Below are positions 1 through 6,017 of a stretch of 6,860 bases of DNA, one piece after another. The stretch's first letter is position 1. Each line of letters begins with the position of its first letter. The notes under the pieces were generated by a model. It had not been told where the DNA came from. It saw only the letters and a program-made list of their open reading frames with translations, and made no database searches. Origin of the DNA: a bacterium (GTDB taxonomy: Bacteria; Desulfobacterota; GWC2-55-46); contig DAIDBB010000455.1 of assembly GCA_027310325.1 (NCBI GenBank), forward strand, positions 1 to 6,860. Reading direction: 5' to 3'. Position numbers and translations under genes: made by a program.

Positions 1-255
1 GTCCATAATTTCAGCGAAGTGACCGTTCAGGGCGCCGAGGCGGCCATCACCTGCACCGGGGTCCTCTTTGGCCTACCCACGGGCGGCGCCGACTACGTGG
101 TCGTAGACAACTGGCAGACCCAGCCGCATTATCTTACGAAAAAGAGCGGCTCCTGGAAGATAGTCGGCGGGGCCACGCACTGGGTCCGGGCGAAGATGAA
201 GGTCCCCGGGAAAAAGAAGGAGGCCTTTACTCTTGAGTTCCATCCGTTTTTTTAA
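1..255 (+). CDS. C-terminal end of a probable NTF2/SnoaL-like protein (partial, 5' end outside window)
   Basis: The reading frame is open from base 1 to a TAA at 253-255, so the gene starts before the window; the GTG at 19 is only an internal codon. The 84 visible residues alternate short beta-like stretches: an 'AAITCTGVLFG' strand, a 'YVVVDNWQ' strand, then 'YLTKKSGSWKIVGGATHWV'. The pattern of a polar residue, Gly, SWKIV and a following His-Trp near the C-terminus is typical of NTF2-like/SnoaL or DUF4440-type alpha+beta-barrel proteins, in which this is the last sheet strand pair. No catalytic residues can be assigned and the substrate is unknown. The gene is followed 19 bp later by its own terminator, so it is transcriptionally separate from the next gene. 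The coding call is firm; the family call is tentative because more than a third of the usual domain is missing. Confidence 0.6.
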   Translation, partial: VHNFSEVTVQGAEAAITCTGVLFGLPTGGADYVVVDNWQTQPHYLTKKSGSWKIVGGATHWVRAKMKVPGKKKEAFTLEFHPFF

Positions 256-274
256 GGTTGTTTTTTTCAAATAC

Positions 275-305
275 AGGGGAACGGGTCATGCCGCTCCCCT
301 TTTTT
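275..305 (+). terminator. Rho-independent terminator of the partial gene
   Basis: A 10-bp stem with one mismatch (275-284 pairs with 291-300; arms AGGGGAACGG and CCGCTCCCCT) closes a 6-nt loop, GTCATG, and runs straight into a T tract at 300-305. It lies 19 bp after the stop codon, the expected place. Confidence 0.85.
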
Positions 306-336
306 AATGATCGCCCCTGGGATCTTGATCTCCTTC

Positions 337-357
337 CGTAAATCCTTATTATTTACG
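337..357. repeat. Perfect 7-bp inverted repeat, possible operator
   Basis: CGTAAAT (337-343) and ATTTACG (351-357) form a perfect inverted repeat around a 7-nt AT-rich centre. A weak sigma-70-like pair overlaps it (TTGATC at 325-330 and TATTAT at 347-352, spacing 16), so the repeat could be an operator covering a promoter of the downstream exported-protein gene. Nothing else supports a specific regulator. Confidence 0.3.
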
Positions 358-403
358 TCTATAAATCAGTTAGACCTAAAATAGAAGACTCCCTTCGTCT
401 TTC

Positions 404-434
404 TAATCTTCCTTTAATCTTCCGTAAGTAAAAT
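404..434 (+). promoter_or_regulatory. Candidate activator-dependent promoter with 11-bp-period direct repeats
   Basis: TAATCTTCC occurs at 404-412 and again at 415-423, exactly one helical turn (11 bp) apart. A -10-like TAAAAT follows at 429-434 with no good -35 hexamer. Tandem 11-bp repeats in the -35 position are the usual arrangement of OmpR/PhoB-family activator boxes. The element CTTCCGTAA is present twice as well (333-341 and 419-427). If used, transcription would begin near 441 and give about 90 nt of leader before the ATG at 531. This is inference from spacing alone. Confidence 0.3.
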
Positions 435-530
435 ATAGGCCTCGAAAAGGATCTTATGTCTCCTGTCAGGTTTTTTTAGCGGCGCAATAATGAGGCAATA
501 AAGCCAAGCGAGGCCAAGCGGGAGGAGATG

Positions 531-1061
531 ATGAAAAGAAAGCTTATTGAGAAGATGGTTATCGCCGCTACTTTTGCGGTGTTTGCGGCAGGTTCTTTTA
601 TCCCGGTTACCGCCAACGCCGAGGCCGGCCATGCCGACAGGTTCGCGGTCGCAAGGTTAAAGACCGTCGAGGAGAACTACCGGGCCCATTTGCGGGCCGA
701 GGCCCTCCATGCGAAGAAATCGGCGGCCATCGGCGAGTCCGGTCCCTCGAGCTTATGGCTCACCAGGGTGGCCCCCGAAGAGGTAAACATGGTTACAAAC
801 AGGCGCGAAAGCAAGAAGCAGTCCGCTCTTAGCCTTAACGGCAAGTCTTACTATTGCCCGGACAACGCCTATGCGGTCAACATGTCCGATAACCCTTCCA
901 TCCGTTCCGCCAGGGACCCTCTTACGGACAAGAGGATCGACAAATCGGACGCGGTCATCTACGCCGACGCCTCGGGCAGGGTCTATTATTTCGAGTCGGA
1001 GGACACGTACAGGGGCTTCATAGGCCTGGCAGACACCGAAAGGGAATTCGTCAGGAACTGA
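531..1061 (+). CDS. Exported protein with a degenerate YHS-like C-terminal segment
   Basis: The product is 176 residues if it starts at 531. Two ATGs are adjacent (528 and 531); GGAGG at 521-525 is 5 nt from the second and only 2 nt from the first, so 531 is preferred. Residues 1-30 form a classic signal peptide (MKRKLIEK, a hydrophobic stretch, then ANA just before EAGH), so the protein is periplasmic or secreted. Residues 35-70 are charged and probably helical. Residues 129-166 (DPLTDKRIDKSDAVIYAD, then GRVYYFESEDTYRGF) follow the YHS domain pattern 'DPV.g..vd....a....G..YyF.s...y..F', but the cysteines of metal-binding YHS/TRASH versions are absent; the only cysteine is C109 in 'YYCPD'. 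The function is unknown; a periplasmic accessory or sensor role is possible. It has its own terminator and runs convergent to the pilus operon, so no functional link to it is implied. Confidence 0.8.
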   Translation: MKRKLIEKMVIAATFAVFAAGSFIPVTANAEAGHADRFAVARLKTVEENYRAHLRAEALHAKKSAAIGESGPSSLWLTRVAPEEVNMVTNRRESKKQSALSLNGKSYYCPDNAYAVNMSDNPSIRSARDPLTDKRIDKSDAVIYADASGRVYYFESEDTYRGFIGLADTEREFVRN

Positions 1062-1080
1062 GCCAGGTTATAATAACGGT

Positions 1081-1118
1081 AACAAAAAGCCCCGGTATAA
1101 AAACCTGGGCTTTTTGTT
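1081..1118. terminator. Bidirectional terminator between convergent genes
   Basis: Arms 1081-1095 and 1104-1118 pair over 15 positions with one mismatch around an 8-nt loop, TATAAAAA. The outer stem is AACAAAAAGCCC / GGGCTTTTTGTT, so each strand ends in a U-rich run. It sits 20 bp after the + strand gene's stop and 14 bp after the - strand pilin's stop, and so can end both transcripts. Confidence 0.88.
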
Positions 1119-1132
1119 TTGCCTGTCCCTGC

Positions 1133-1603
1133 TTACGGAAGAACGGTCACGGTGAGAACGTCCGAGTAAAGCCCGGGGTATACGTCCTGGCCCGCGGGGA
1201 CGCTCCCATAAACGGCGATGTTATAGGAGAAGTTTTTTTGCTGAATCTTCCCGATCCAGCTCGAAGTGCCCTGTGTACCGTCGCCCCACACGGTGAGGTA
1301 GGACGGGTCGATAAAGAGGTTGTAATTCAAAAGGTCGGGTCCGCCCGCCTTTATCATCTGCCTGGGGATGAAGACGCCTGAATTGGCGCTTGGGCCTATG
1401 TTGATAGTGTCGGGGTTCACGGTCTGTGTGCAGGTTATGGTTATTGTCCCCGTTGAAGTCGTCTGGGCGGTCTGGAAGACGTCATAGTTGCCGAAGTTCA
1501 CGCTCGTCGTCGTACCTGTGCAGATGGAGGGAGCACCGGCGTGGGACTCCGCCGCCGCAAGGATAAGGCATAAGGTGAGAAGAGGCTTAAACGGTATCTT
1601 CAC
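1133..1603 (-). CDS. SCPU-domain (spore coat protein U) minor pilin or tip subunit
   Basis: This is an extracellular subunit of an archaic chaperone-usher pilus. I place the start at GTG 1603, giving 156 aa, because GGGGAG lies 7 nt upstream; a TTG at 1609 has only 1 nt of spacing. The signal peptide spans about residues 1-22 (MKIPFKPLLTLCLILAAAESHA). The mature part carries the SCPU signature: C28 and C58 as the likely disulfide, 'NFGNYDVF', 'RQMI', 'LNYNLFIDP', 'VWGDGTQGTSSW', 'VYGSVPAGQ' and a terminal 'GLYSDVLTVTVLP' strand. It overlaps the usher gene by 17 bp, so translation is probably coupled. Being last in the operon, where Csu-type systems keep the adhesin, it may be the tip subunit. 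However, it has one SCPU domain, whereas CsuE-type adhesins have two. The family is certain; the position in the pilus is inferred. Confidence 0.93.
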   Translation of the reverse strand: MKIPFKPLLTLCLILAAAESHAGAPSICTGTTTSVNFGNYDVFQTAQTTSTGTITITCTQTVNPDTINIGPSANSGVFIPRQMIKAGGPDLLNYNLFIDPSYLTVWGDGTQGTSSWIGKIQQKNFSYNIAVYGSVPAGQDVYPGLYSDVLTVTVLP

Positions 1604-3926
1604 AGACAAGCTCCCCGAGGTTTATCATCATGTCCGGCACGTCCGGTATCATTATATCAAAAGAGCATGTTTTTCCCATATAAACCATGCTGGCGCTGTA
1701 TTTGCCGGGTTTTATGTTCTCGAGATAAAATTCTCCGTTCCTTCCCGTCGGGAATCTTATCTCGCGGCCATCGACCGTCGTCTTGACCTCGTAGAATTCG
1801 GCGCCTCCAAGGGCGCCCATGGACCTTATCTTCAGAAATCCCGTTATGCCCTGGATCTTCGTGGCCTTGAATTCGATGACCGAGCCGCTCCTTAGCGCCG
1901 GTGAGACCTTCTTTTGAGTCTCCGGCAGGGAATAGTTTATCGGGATTTGCTGGTTTCCGACGGAGATCTGGTTGTCGTAGTAGGAGTTGAGGTTCGTTAT
2001 GATCACCTTCCCCGAGGAATCCGTCTCTCCGATCTCCTGGTTGTTATTGTAGACCTTAACTCCCTTGAGGTCTCCTACTTTGACGACCCCGAAGCTGTCG
2101 ACCACTGGCAGACCTATGCCGACGGTCCCGCCCGCGTATACGAGACCCCCCGCGGCCGTTAATTCATAGGTATTGCTGTCTCCGGACTTGCTCAGATTTG
2201 ATATATATTCGCCCGTGAATATGCCGTAAGGCGAGTTGTACTGGAGGTACGGGTCGACCGTGTAGGCTGCCTCGGGCTGGAAGGCCCTTGTAACTTTAGC
2301 CCTGTAGCCGAGGCCTTGCCTGAAAGGAGGGTTTTCCTGCATCTGGAGCGTTTCGGCATCGGAGCCCCTGTTCTTGACGAAGAACGCCGACGCCGAAGCG
2401 TCCTTCCACGGGTAATAGGTGAGCCCCCCGAATACCTGGTTGTCGGTAACGCCGCTGTCCTTTATGCGGCTGAATGACAGATAAATCGACGAATCCCTGA
2501 GGACGTTTACCGAATATGTCGCGGAGATAACGGTCCTGTCAGGGGCGTTATAATTTTCGGTCCTGGTGTAGTCGAGGGAGGCCGACCCGAAACCCCGCGA
2601 CCCATAGCTTATCCCGGCCCCGGCTTCGTATTTTATCAGAGCGCCCGAGATCGTGTTGGAGATGGTCGCGTAACCGCGGGAATATCCCTTTAGAAGCGCC
2701 ATCGCGCCGAACCTGGGCCCCTGGTAAATGTGGTTTATGGAAGCTGCTATGCCGCCGCCCCTCCTCCGGTCGTAGCTGCCGGCCATCGAGACGCTAAGGA
2801 GACCTAACCTGGTAGAGCTGAACGAGGCCCGGGGCCCCAGGTTAACGAGCCTTCCTTCTCCTTCCGCCGTGACGCCGACGCTCAAGTCGTCCGTGAGCCC
2901 GTACCTGTGGTAAAGGGAAAAAGCAGGCTTCCCGTAGCTGTCGCTCTCGCGCCCGAAGCCGTTCCTTAAAAAGACTATGTTATAGCTGTACTCGTGGAGT
3001 CCCTGCTTAAGGATTGTATCGGTAAAGTAGAAAGGGTAGCTTAGCCTCTCTTCCCTGCCGAACGGGTCGCGTATGACGACCTGGACGTTGCCCGCGCCTC
3101 TGTACGACGAGATGTTTTTAAGCTCGAACTCCCCGGGAGAGAGCTTTTCCCTTCTGATCAGCATGCCGTTAATGTAGATATCCGCCTGCGATGGGGCGGA
3201 CACGAGCCCGGTTGTGTTGAAGAGCGGCTGTTTTATGAAGTAGGGGTCTATCCTGTAGACCTTCTGGAAGCTGAGTCCCCCCATATTAAGGTTGCTTCCG
3301 AGATCGTTCGAGGACGCGAAAAAATCGCCGGCTATCGTCCTTTGAAGATTAGAGCGGCTGTCATATATTACGTCGCTCGTAAGCCTTACGAACTTACTGC
3401 TGTCGGGCGTTTTCGTGTAGGAGGTGTCGGTCAGAAAAAGTATGTTGTGCGTGCGCACCCCCACCTCGTTAGTGACGTTGAAGTTCTCGATTTTAGAGCT
3501 CCCGCCGAGGTAATCGAACCTGTAGTTGAGGAACGCGGAGTCGTCCCCGCCGGTATAATATACGTTCGGGTCCCTGTGCGGCGCGTAGTCCAGGGTAATT
3601 TTTGGAAGAAGGACCGGGTCGGCCTCTATCTCAAGGAGGAGGGCGCCCTCGTTAAACGAGAACGCTACGCCGCGCATCGACTTGAGGGATATGTACCTGT
3701 CGCCGCCTGTCTCAAACGTCTCCCCTTGCGGATTGTTAAAGCCGATTTTCCTCAAGTCGGCCTCTTTCACAAGGAAGTCTCCCGGGCGCGATTTTACGAA
3801 AAAGTCGCCTTTAGACCTGTGGTTAAGGGCAATGCTTACTACGATCGTGTCAGCCCCGAAGGAGGCCGATGGCGTGATGATGAAAAAAGCGATAAAAAAT
3901 GAAAGGGCGCCGATGAGCTTTCGCAT
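1587..3926 (-). CDS. Outer-membrane usher of an archaic chaperone-usher pilus (FimD/PapC family)
   Basis: The 779-aa product forms the outer-membrane pore that accepts chaperone-bound pilins and polymerises them. Length is normal for the family. A signal peptide spans residues 1-24 (hydrophobic FFIAFFIITP, cleavage near SFG/AD). Residues 25-125 fit the periplasmic N-terminal chaperone-binding domain. The 24-stranded barrel follows, interrupted by the plug at about 244-300 ('APSQADIYINGMLIRREKLS', 'PGEFELKNI', 'GNVQVVIRDPFGREERLSYP'). Residues about 606-668 hold the first C-terminal domain with 'GVKVYNNNQEIGETDSSGK'. A last beta domain has 'GRNGEFYLENIKPGKY' and a cysteine pair, C754 and C775. 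The ATG overlaps the chaperone stop as TAATG and has only a weak Shine-Dalgarno, so translation probably depends on coupling to the chaperone. I see no frameshift or truncation. Confidence 0.96.
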   Translation of the reverse strand: MRKLIGALSFFIAFFIITPSASFGADTIVVSIALNHRSKGDFFVKSRPGDFLVKEADLRKIGFNNPQGETFETGGDRYISLKSMRGVAFSFNEGALLLEIEADPVLLPKITLDYAPHRDPNVYYTGGDDSAFLNYRFDYLGGSSKIENFNVTNEVGVRTHNILFLTDTSYTKTPDSSKFVRLTSDVIYDSRSNLQRTIAGDFFASSNDLGSNLNMGGLSFQKVYRIDPYFIKQPLFNTTGLVSAPSQADIYINGMLIRREKLSPGEFELKNISSYRGAGNVQVVIRDPFGREERLSYPFYFTDTILKQGLHEYSYNIVFLRNGFGRESDSYGKPAFSLYHRYGLTDDLSVGVTAEGEGRLVNLGPRASFSSTRLGLLSVSMAGSYDRRRGGGIAASINHIYQGPRFGAMALLKGYSRGYATISNTISGALIKYEAGAGISYGSRGFGSASLDYTRTENYNAPDRTVISATYSVNVLRDSSIYLSFSRIKDSGVTDNQVFGGLTYYPWKDASASAFFVKNRGSDAETLQMQENPPFRQGLGYRAKVTRAFQPEAAYTVDPYLQYNSPYGIFTGEYISNLSKSGDSNTYELTAAGGLVYAGGTVGIGLPVVDSFGVVKVGDLKGVKVYNNNQEIGETDSSGKVIITNLNSYYDNQISVGNQQIPINYSLPETQKKVSPALRSGSVIEFKATKIQGITGFLKIRSMGALGGAEFYEVKTTVDGREIRFPTGRNGEFYLENIKPGKYSASMVYMGKTCSFDIMIPDVPDMMINLGELVCEDTV

Positions 3927-4711
3927 TATTGGGTTTTTCTAGGGCACATGCCGTTTCCCAACTCGAATTCTTTTTTGAGGTCCGTTTTCCCGACTACGGC
4001 CTCGATGTAAAGCATGGATGTGCCCTCGCATACCTCGCGCTGGATCGTGGCCGTGTAAGTCCTCGATGCGCCGGCAAGGAGGTACCATCCGGCCAGGTCC
4101 TTCGAGAAGGTCTCCTTGCCTCCGGCGTTTTTCCCTTTAAGCGTTATCGAGTCTATTACCAGGTGGACGTTCCCGGTGTTTTTGACGGTCACTTTGGCGA
4201 CCCCGCCGGCCACCTCGACCTTTTCTATCTCCGCCCCGGGCGTTTCCCTCTCCGGCTTTACGAAAACCGGGATGCCGAACCGGATCGCTATGGAGACGTT
4301 AACCCCCTCGGCTTTTTTCCGCGAAGGTATCTCCTCGACAAAGAGTCTGTACGCCTTTTCCTTCCCGACCGGAAGCGATTCGACCCCGGACCTCAGGGTC
4401 TTCTTCTCGCCCTTTGAAAGCGTCATTATCTTCGGAAAGAAGACGAGGTCCTGGGTCTCGGTATATACGTCCTTGCCCTGATCGTCCTCGGTCCATTCAA
4501 AGGCCCTCATCTGGAGGTTGAGCTTGTCAGGGCTTTCCGAGGAGACGGTCACTACCCCTGTCCTTACGTCCTTGTCGAAATCCATCCTTATCGGCGAGAC
4601 GCTGAATTCCCCGGCGCGCGGCGCCGCGGGATAAAGCAGAAATAAGAGGAATGCGCCCAGCAAGACATGGAAGGAAAGGCATGGTCTGCGCCCGGAAAGT
4701 CTGTTCTTCAA
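3926..4711 (-). CDS. Periplasmic PapD-like pilus chaperone
   Basis: This chaperone holds pilin subunits in the periplasm by donor-strand complementation and delivers them to the usher. The start is TTG 4711 (261 aa), chosen because AAGGAG lies 8 nt upstream; there is no competing ATG near the signal peptide. The signal sequence spans about residues 1-33 (basic MKNRLSGRR, then LLGAFLLFLLYPAAP). Family motifs are present in order: 'FSVSPIRMDF' with R42 at the subunit-anchoring Arg, 'FFPKIMTLSKGEKKTLR' (G1-region basic and hydrophobic alternation), 'KAYRLFVEEIP', and 'IAIRFGIPVFVKPE' ending domain 1. Domain 2 follows from about 158, with C228 and C256 as a possible disulfide. The hydrophobic G1/F1 region is of the archaic type. 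The gene lies 44 bp after the MshEN-like gene and overlaps the usher start by one base. Confidence 0.95.
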   Translation of the reverse strand: MKNRLSGRRPCLSFHVLLGAFLLFLLYPAAPRAGEFSVSPIRMDFDKDVRTGVVTVSSESPDKLNLQMRAFEWTEDDQGKDVYTETQDLVFFPKIMTLSKGEKKTLRSGVESLPVGKEKAYRLFVEEIPSRKKAEGVNVSIAIRFGIPVFVKPERETPGAEIEKVEVAGGVAKVTVKNTGNVHLVIDSITLKGKNAGGKETFSKDLAGWYLLAGASRTYTATIQREVCEGTSMLYIEAVVGKTDLKKEFELGNGMCPRKTQ

Positions 4712-4719
4712 AGCCGGTT

Positions 4720-4745
4720 CTCCTTGCTCGCGCCGTTAAGCGGCG
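4720..4745 (-). promoter_or_regulatory. Chaperone ribosome-binding site with small upstream hairpin
   Basis: On the - strand AAGGAG (4720-4725) is spaced 8 nt from the TTG at 4711 and decides the start. Just upstream, a 5-bp hairpin (CGCCG at 4741-4745 with CGGCG at 4731-4735, loop CTTAA) fills the gap after the preceding stop codon. It is too small and lacks a T tract, so it is not a terminator; it may affect initiation or mRNA processing. Confidence 0.55.
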
Positions 4746-4755
4746 GTCTGCGGAA

Positions 4756-5853
4756 TTAAAGCGGATTAACGGATACGGTAAGAGGCCAGGCGTACGTGCC
4801 GGCCCTTATTCCGTCCGAAAGCATGAATCTGTAACTCAGCTCAAGCCTTACCGCGCCCCTGCCGACGTGAGGCTGGGCGATTATGCCGGAGCCGTTCTCG
4901 AGGATGGAGTGTATGCCGGGGCCGCTAACGTGCACTTCCCTGAAGGTCGTCCCCGCGCTGTCGAAGGTAAGCATGTAGCCGCGGGGGCAGTCGTTCTTTA
5001 TCTCGATTATGGTAGCGCCGTCCGAGTCCACGTATCCGCGGCCTATATCGGAATTGGTGACGACGATCTCGCCCGTCTGGCGGAGGACCTTCATGTTCGA
5101 GACAGGCCGCAGGGCCGCGTTCATCGTCTCCTTCTCATCGGCCACCTCCGGGCCCGGGGACCCGTTCGCGTCCGAGATGCTCGCAAGAGAAAGGACCGCC
5201 GTAAGCGAGGCTGTAAGGAGCTTGTCCTGGACCTTGAGCCCCCAGTCGACATGGGGCGGCAGCACGTATCCGGCATCAACGAGGACGTCGCCGAGTTTTT
5301 TCCGCGCAATCCTCTGCTTTTCAAGGGCGTGTTCCAGCTGTTCCCGTGTTATCTTTTTCGTGTATATGAGTATCTCGCCGAGCCTGAAGTTTATCGAGCT
5401 GTGGTTCGGGTTTTCAAGGTGCCGCTGGAACCTCAATATCGCGTCGAGCTCCCTTTGCGTTATGTAGCCGAGCCTGAGGAGCGCCTCTCCGAACATCTCC
5501 CCCGTCCTTTTGTGCTCGCTGAAGGCGAACTCGAACTGGACCGGGGTGATGCGTTTGGCGCGGAGCAGCAGCTCACCCAGGGGCTGCCTTGGGCCGGCAA
5601 CCGCATTTACCGCGTCTTCAAGCGTTGCCAGGGCCTTCTGGGCCGTTAGCGCCGCCCTGAGGTCGACCGGGTCGAGCGCTCCCATGCGGACAAGTACCGC
5701 GCCCAGCGGTTCGCTTGTGGATTTCTGGACTTCGAGGGCGAGATTCAGCTCCTGGGGTGTGATGAATTGGCCTTCGATAAGCACCTGCCCGAGCGGGCGC
5801 TTCGTGAACTTAAGGCTCCTTCCGGTTTCTTCTTTTTCGGTCCTGGCAGTCAT
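4756..5853 (-). CDS. Membrane protein: three MshEN-like (c-di-GMP-binding type) modules, one transmembrane segment, pilin-like beta domain
   Basis: The product is 365 residues, ATG at 5853. Residues 20-209 contain six 24-residue motifs of the form xLGxxL..xx.I......L..x....Q, starting at 20, 49, 91, 120, 157 and 186. They form three pairs with 29-residue periodicity, i.e. a 5-residue spacer: the MshEN (T2SSE N-terminal) layout that binds c-di-GMP in MshE-type ATPases. No Walker motifs or ATPase domain follow. Only motif 5 begins with the ligand-type RLG (157-159); motif 6 has KLG, the others PLG or MFG. Residues 212-227 (LLTASLTAVLSLASIS) are the only hydrophobic stretch, followed by 'DANGSPG'. 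It is probably a signal anchor, though S-D-A could be a signal-peptidase site. Residues about 240-365 are beta-rich with one cysteine (C289) and end in 'RAGTYAWPLTVSVNPL', like the neighbouring pilins' last strands. The gene lies directly upstream of the chaperone. Proposed role: c-di-GMP-responsive regulator, anchor or base of the pilus. The domain reading is well supported; the function is inferred. Confidence 0.85.
   Translation of the reverse strand: MTARTEKEETGRSLKFTKRPLGQVLIEGQFITPQELNLALEVQKSTSEPLGAVLVRMGALDPVDLRAALTAQKALATLEDAVNAVAGPRQPLGELLLRAKRITPVQFEFAFSEHKRTGEMFGEALLRLGYITQRELDAILRFQRHLENPNHSSINFRLGEILIYTKKITREQLEHALEKQRIARKKLGDVLVDAGYVLPPHVDWGLKVQDKLLTASLTAVLSLASISDANGSPGPEVADEKETMNAALRPVSNMKVLRQTGEIVVTNSDIGRGYVDSDGATIIEIKNDCPRGYMLTFDSAGTTFREVHVSGPGIHSILENGSGIIAQPHVGRGAVRLELSYRFMLSDGIRAGTYAWPLTVSVNPL
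5227..5796 (-). repeat. Coding region of six 24-residue MshEN-type motifs in three pairs
   Basis: Motif starts at residues 20, 49, 91, 120, 157 and 186 are separated by 29, 42, 29, 37 and 29 residues, so pairing is strict while linkers between pairs vary. Conserved positions within each motif are LG (FG in motif 4) at 2-3, hydrophobics at 5-6, a hydrophobic at 12, a hydrophobic (mostly Leu) at 17 and usually Gln at 24 (His in motif 3). The repetition is visible in protein, not in DNA, so it is an old duplication. Confidence 0.85.
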
Positions 5854-5871
5854 AGGATTTCCGGCACGCGC

Positions 5872-5900
5872 ATTATACAGTCAATATTTCGGACGGACAA
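5872..5900 (-). promoter_or_regulatory. Sigma-70-like internal promoter for the assembly genes
   Basis: On the - strand, TTGTCC (5895-5900, 4 of 6 matches to TTGACA) and a perfect TATAAT (5872-5877) are 17 bp apart, the optimal spacing. Transcription would start near 5865, leaving only about 12 nt before the ATG at 5853, with a weak GGAA as Shine-Dalgarno. It lies downstream of the pilin terminator, so the four downstream genes could be expressed independently of the sigma-54 promoter. Confidence 0.6.
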
Positions 5901-5985
5901 TAAAAATCTTGAATGGGAGACAGCCGCAATCCCGCACATTTAAGGGCGGCCAGGGCGGGCAATACAAATGACCATTCCTTGCCAT

Positions 5986-6017
5986 GAAGGATCTCCGATC
6001 TATGGCTGAGATCCTTC
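5986..6017. other. 10-bp perfect stem-loop just after the pilin terminator
   Basis: GAAGGATCTC (5986-5995) and GAGATCCTTC (6008-6017) pair perfectly around a 12-nt loop, abutting the T tract of the terminator hairpin. It lacks its own T run. On the - strand it would form only in read-through transcripts, where it could stabilise or mark a processing end; as DNA it could be a protein-binding palindrome. Confidence 0.6.

Noticed and set aside
462..477. CCTGTCAGG followed by seven T residues, terminator-like, in the leader of the exported-protein gene
   Set aside because: The stem would be only 3 bp with a 3-nt loop, too weak to act as a terminator or attenuator.
1488..1895. 135-codon + strand frame across the usher/pilin junction
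   Set aside because: It is antisense to two real genes and its sequence resembles no protein family I recognise.
3342..3902. 186-codon + strand frame inside the usher gene
   Set aside because: It lies wholly antisense to the conserved N-terminal and early barrel part of the usher, has no family resemblance and has a low-complexity Val/Arg-rich composition.
3929..4481. Two + strand frames of 162 and 121 codons opposite the chaperone
   Set aside because: Both are antisense to conserved chaperone motifs and show no domain or credible ribosome-binding site.
4651..5649. Long open frame (332 codons) on the + strand opposite the MshEN-like gene and the start of the chaperone
   Set aside because: It is a GC-driven shadow: very Arg/Val/Glu/Leu-rich, with no recognisable domain, and it covers parts of two well-supported opposite-strand genes.
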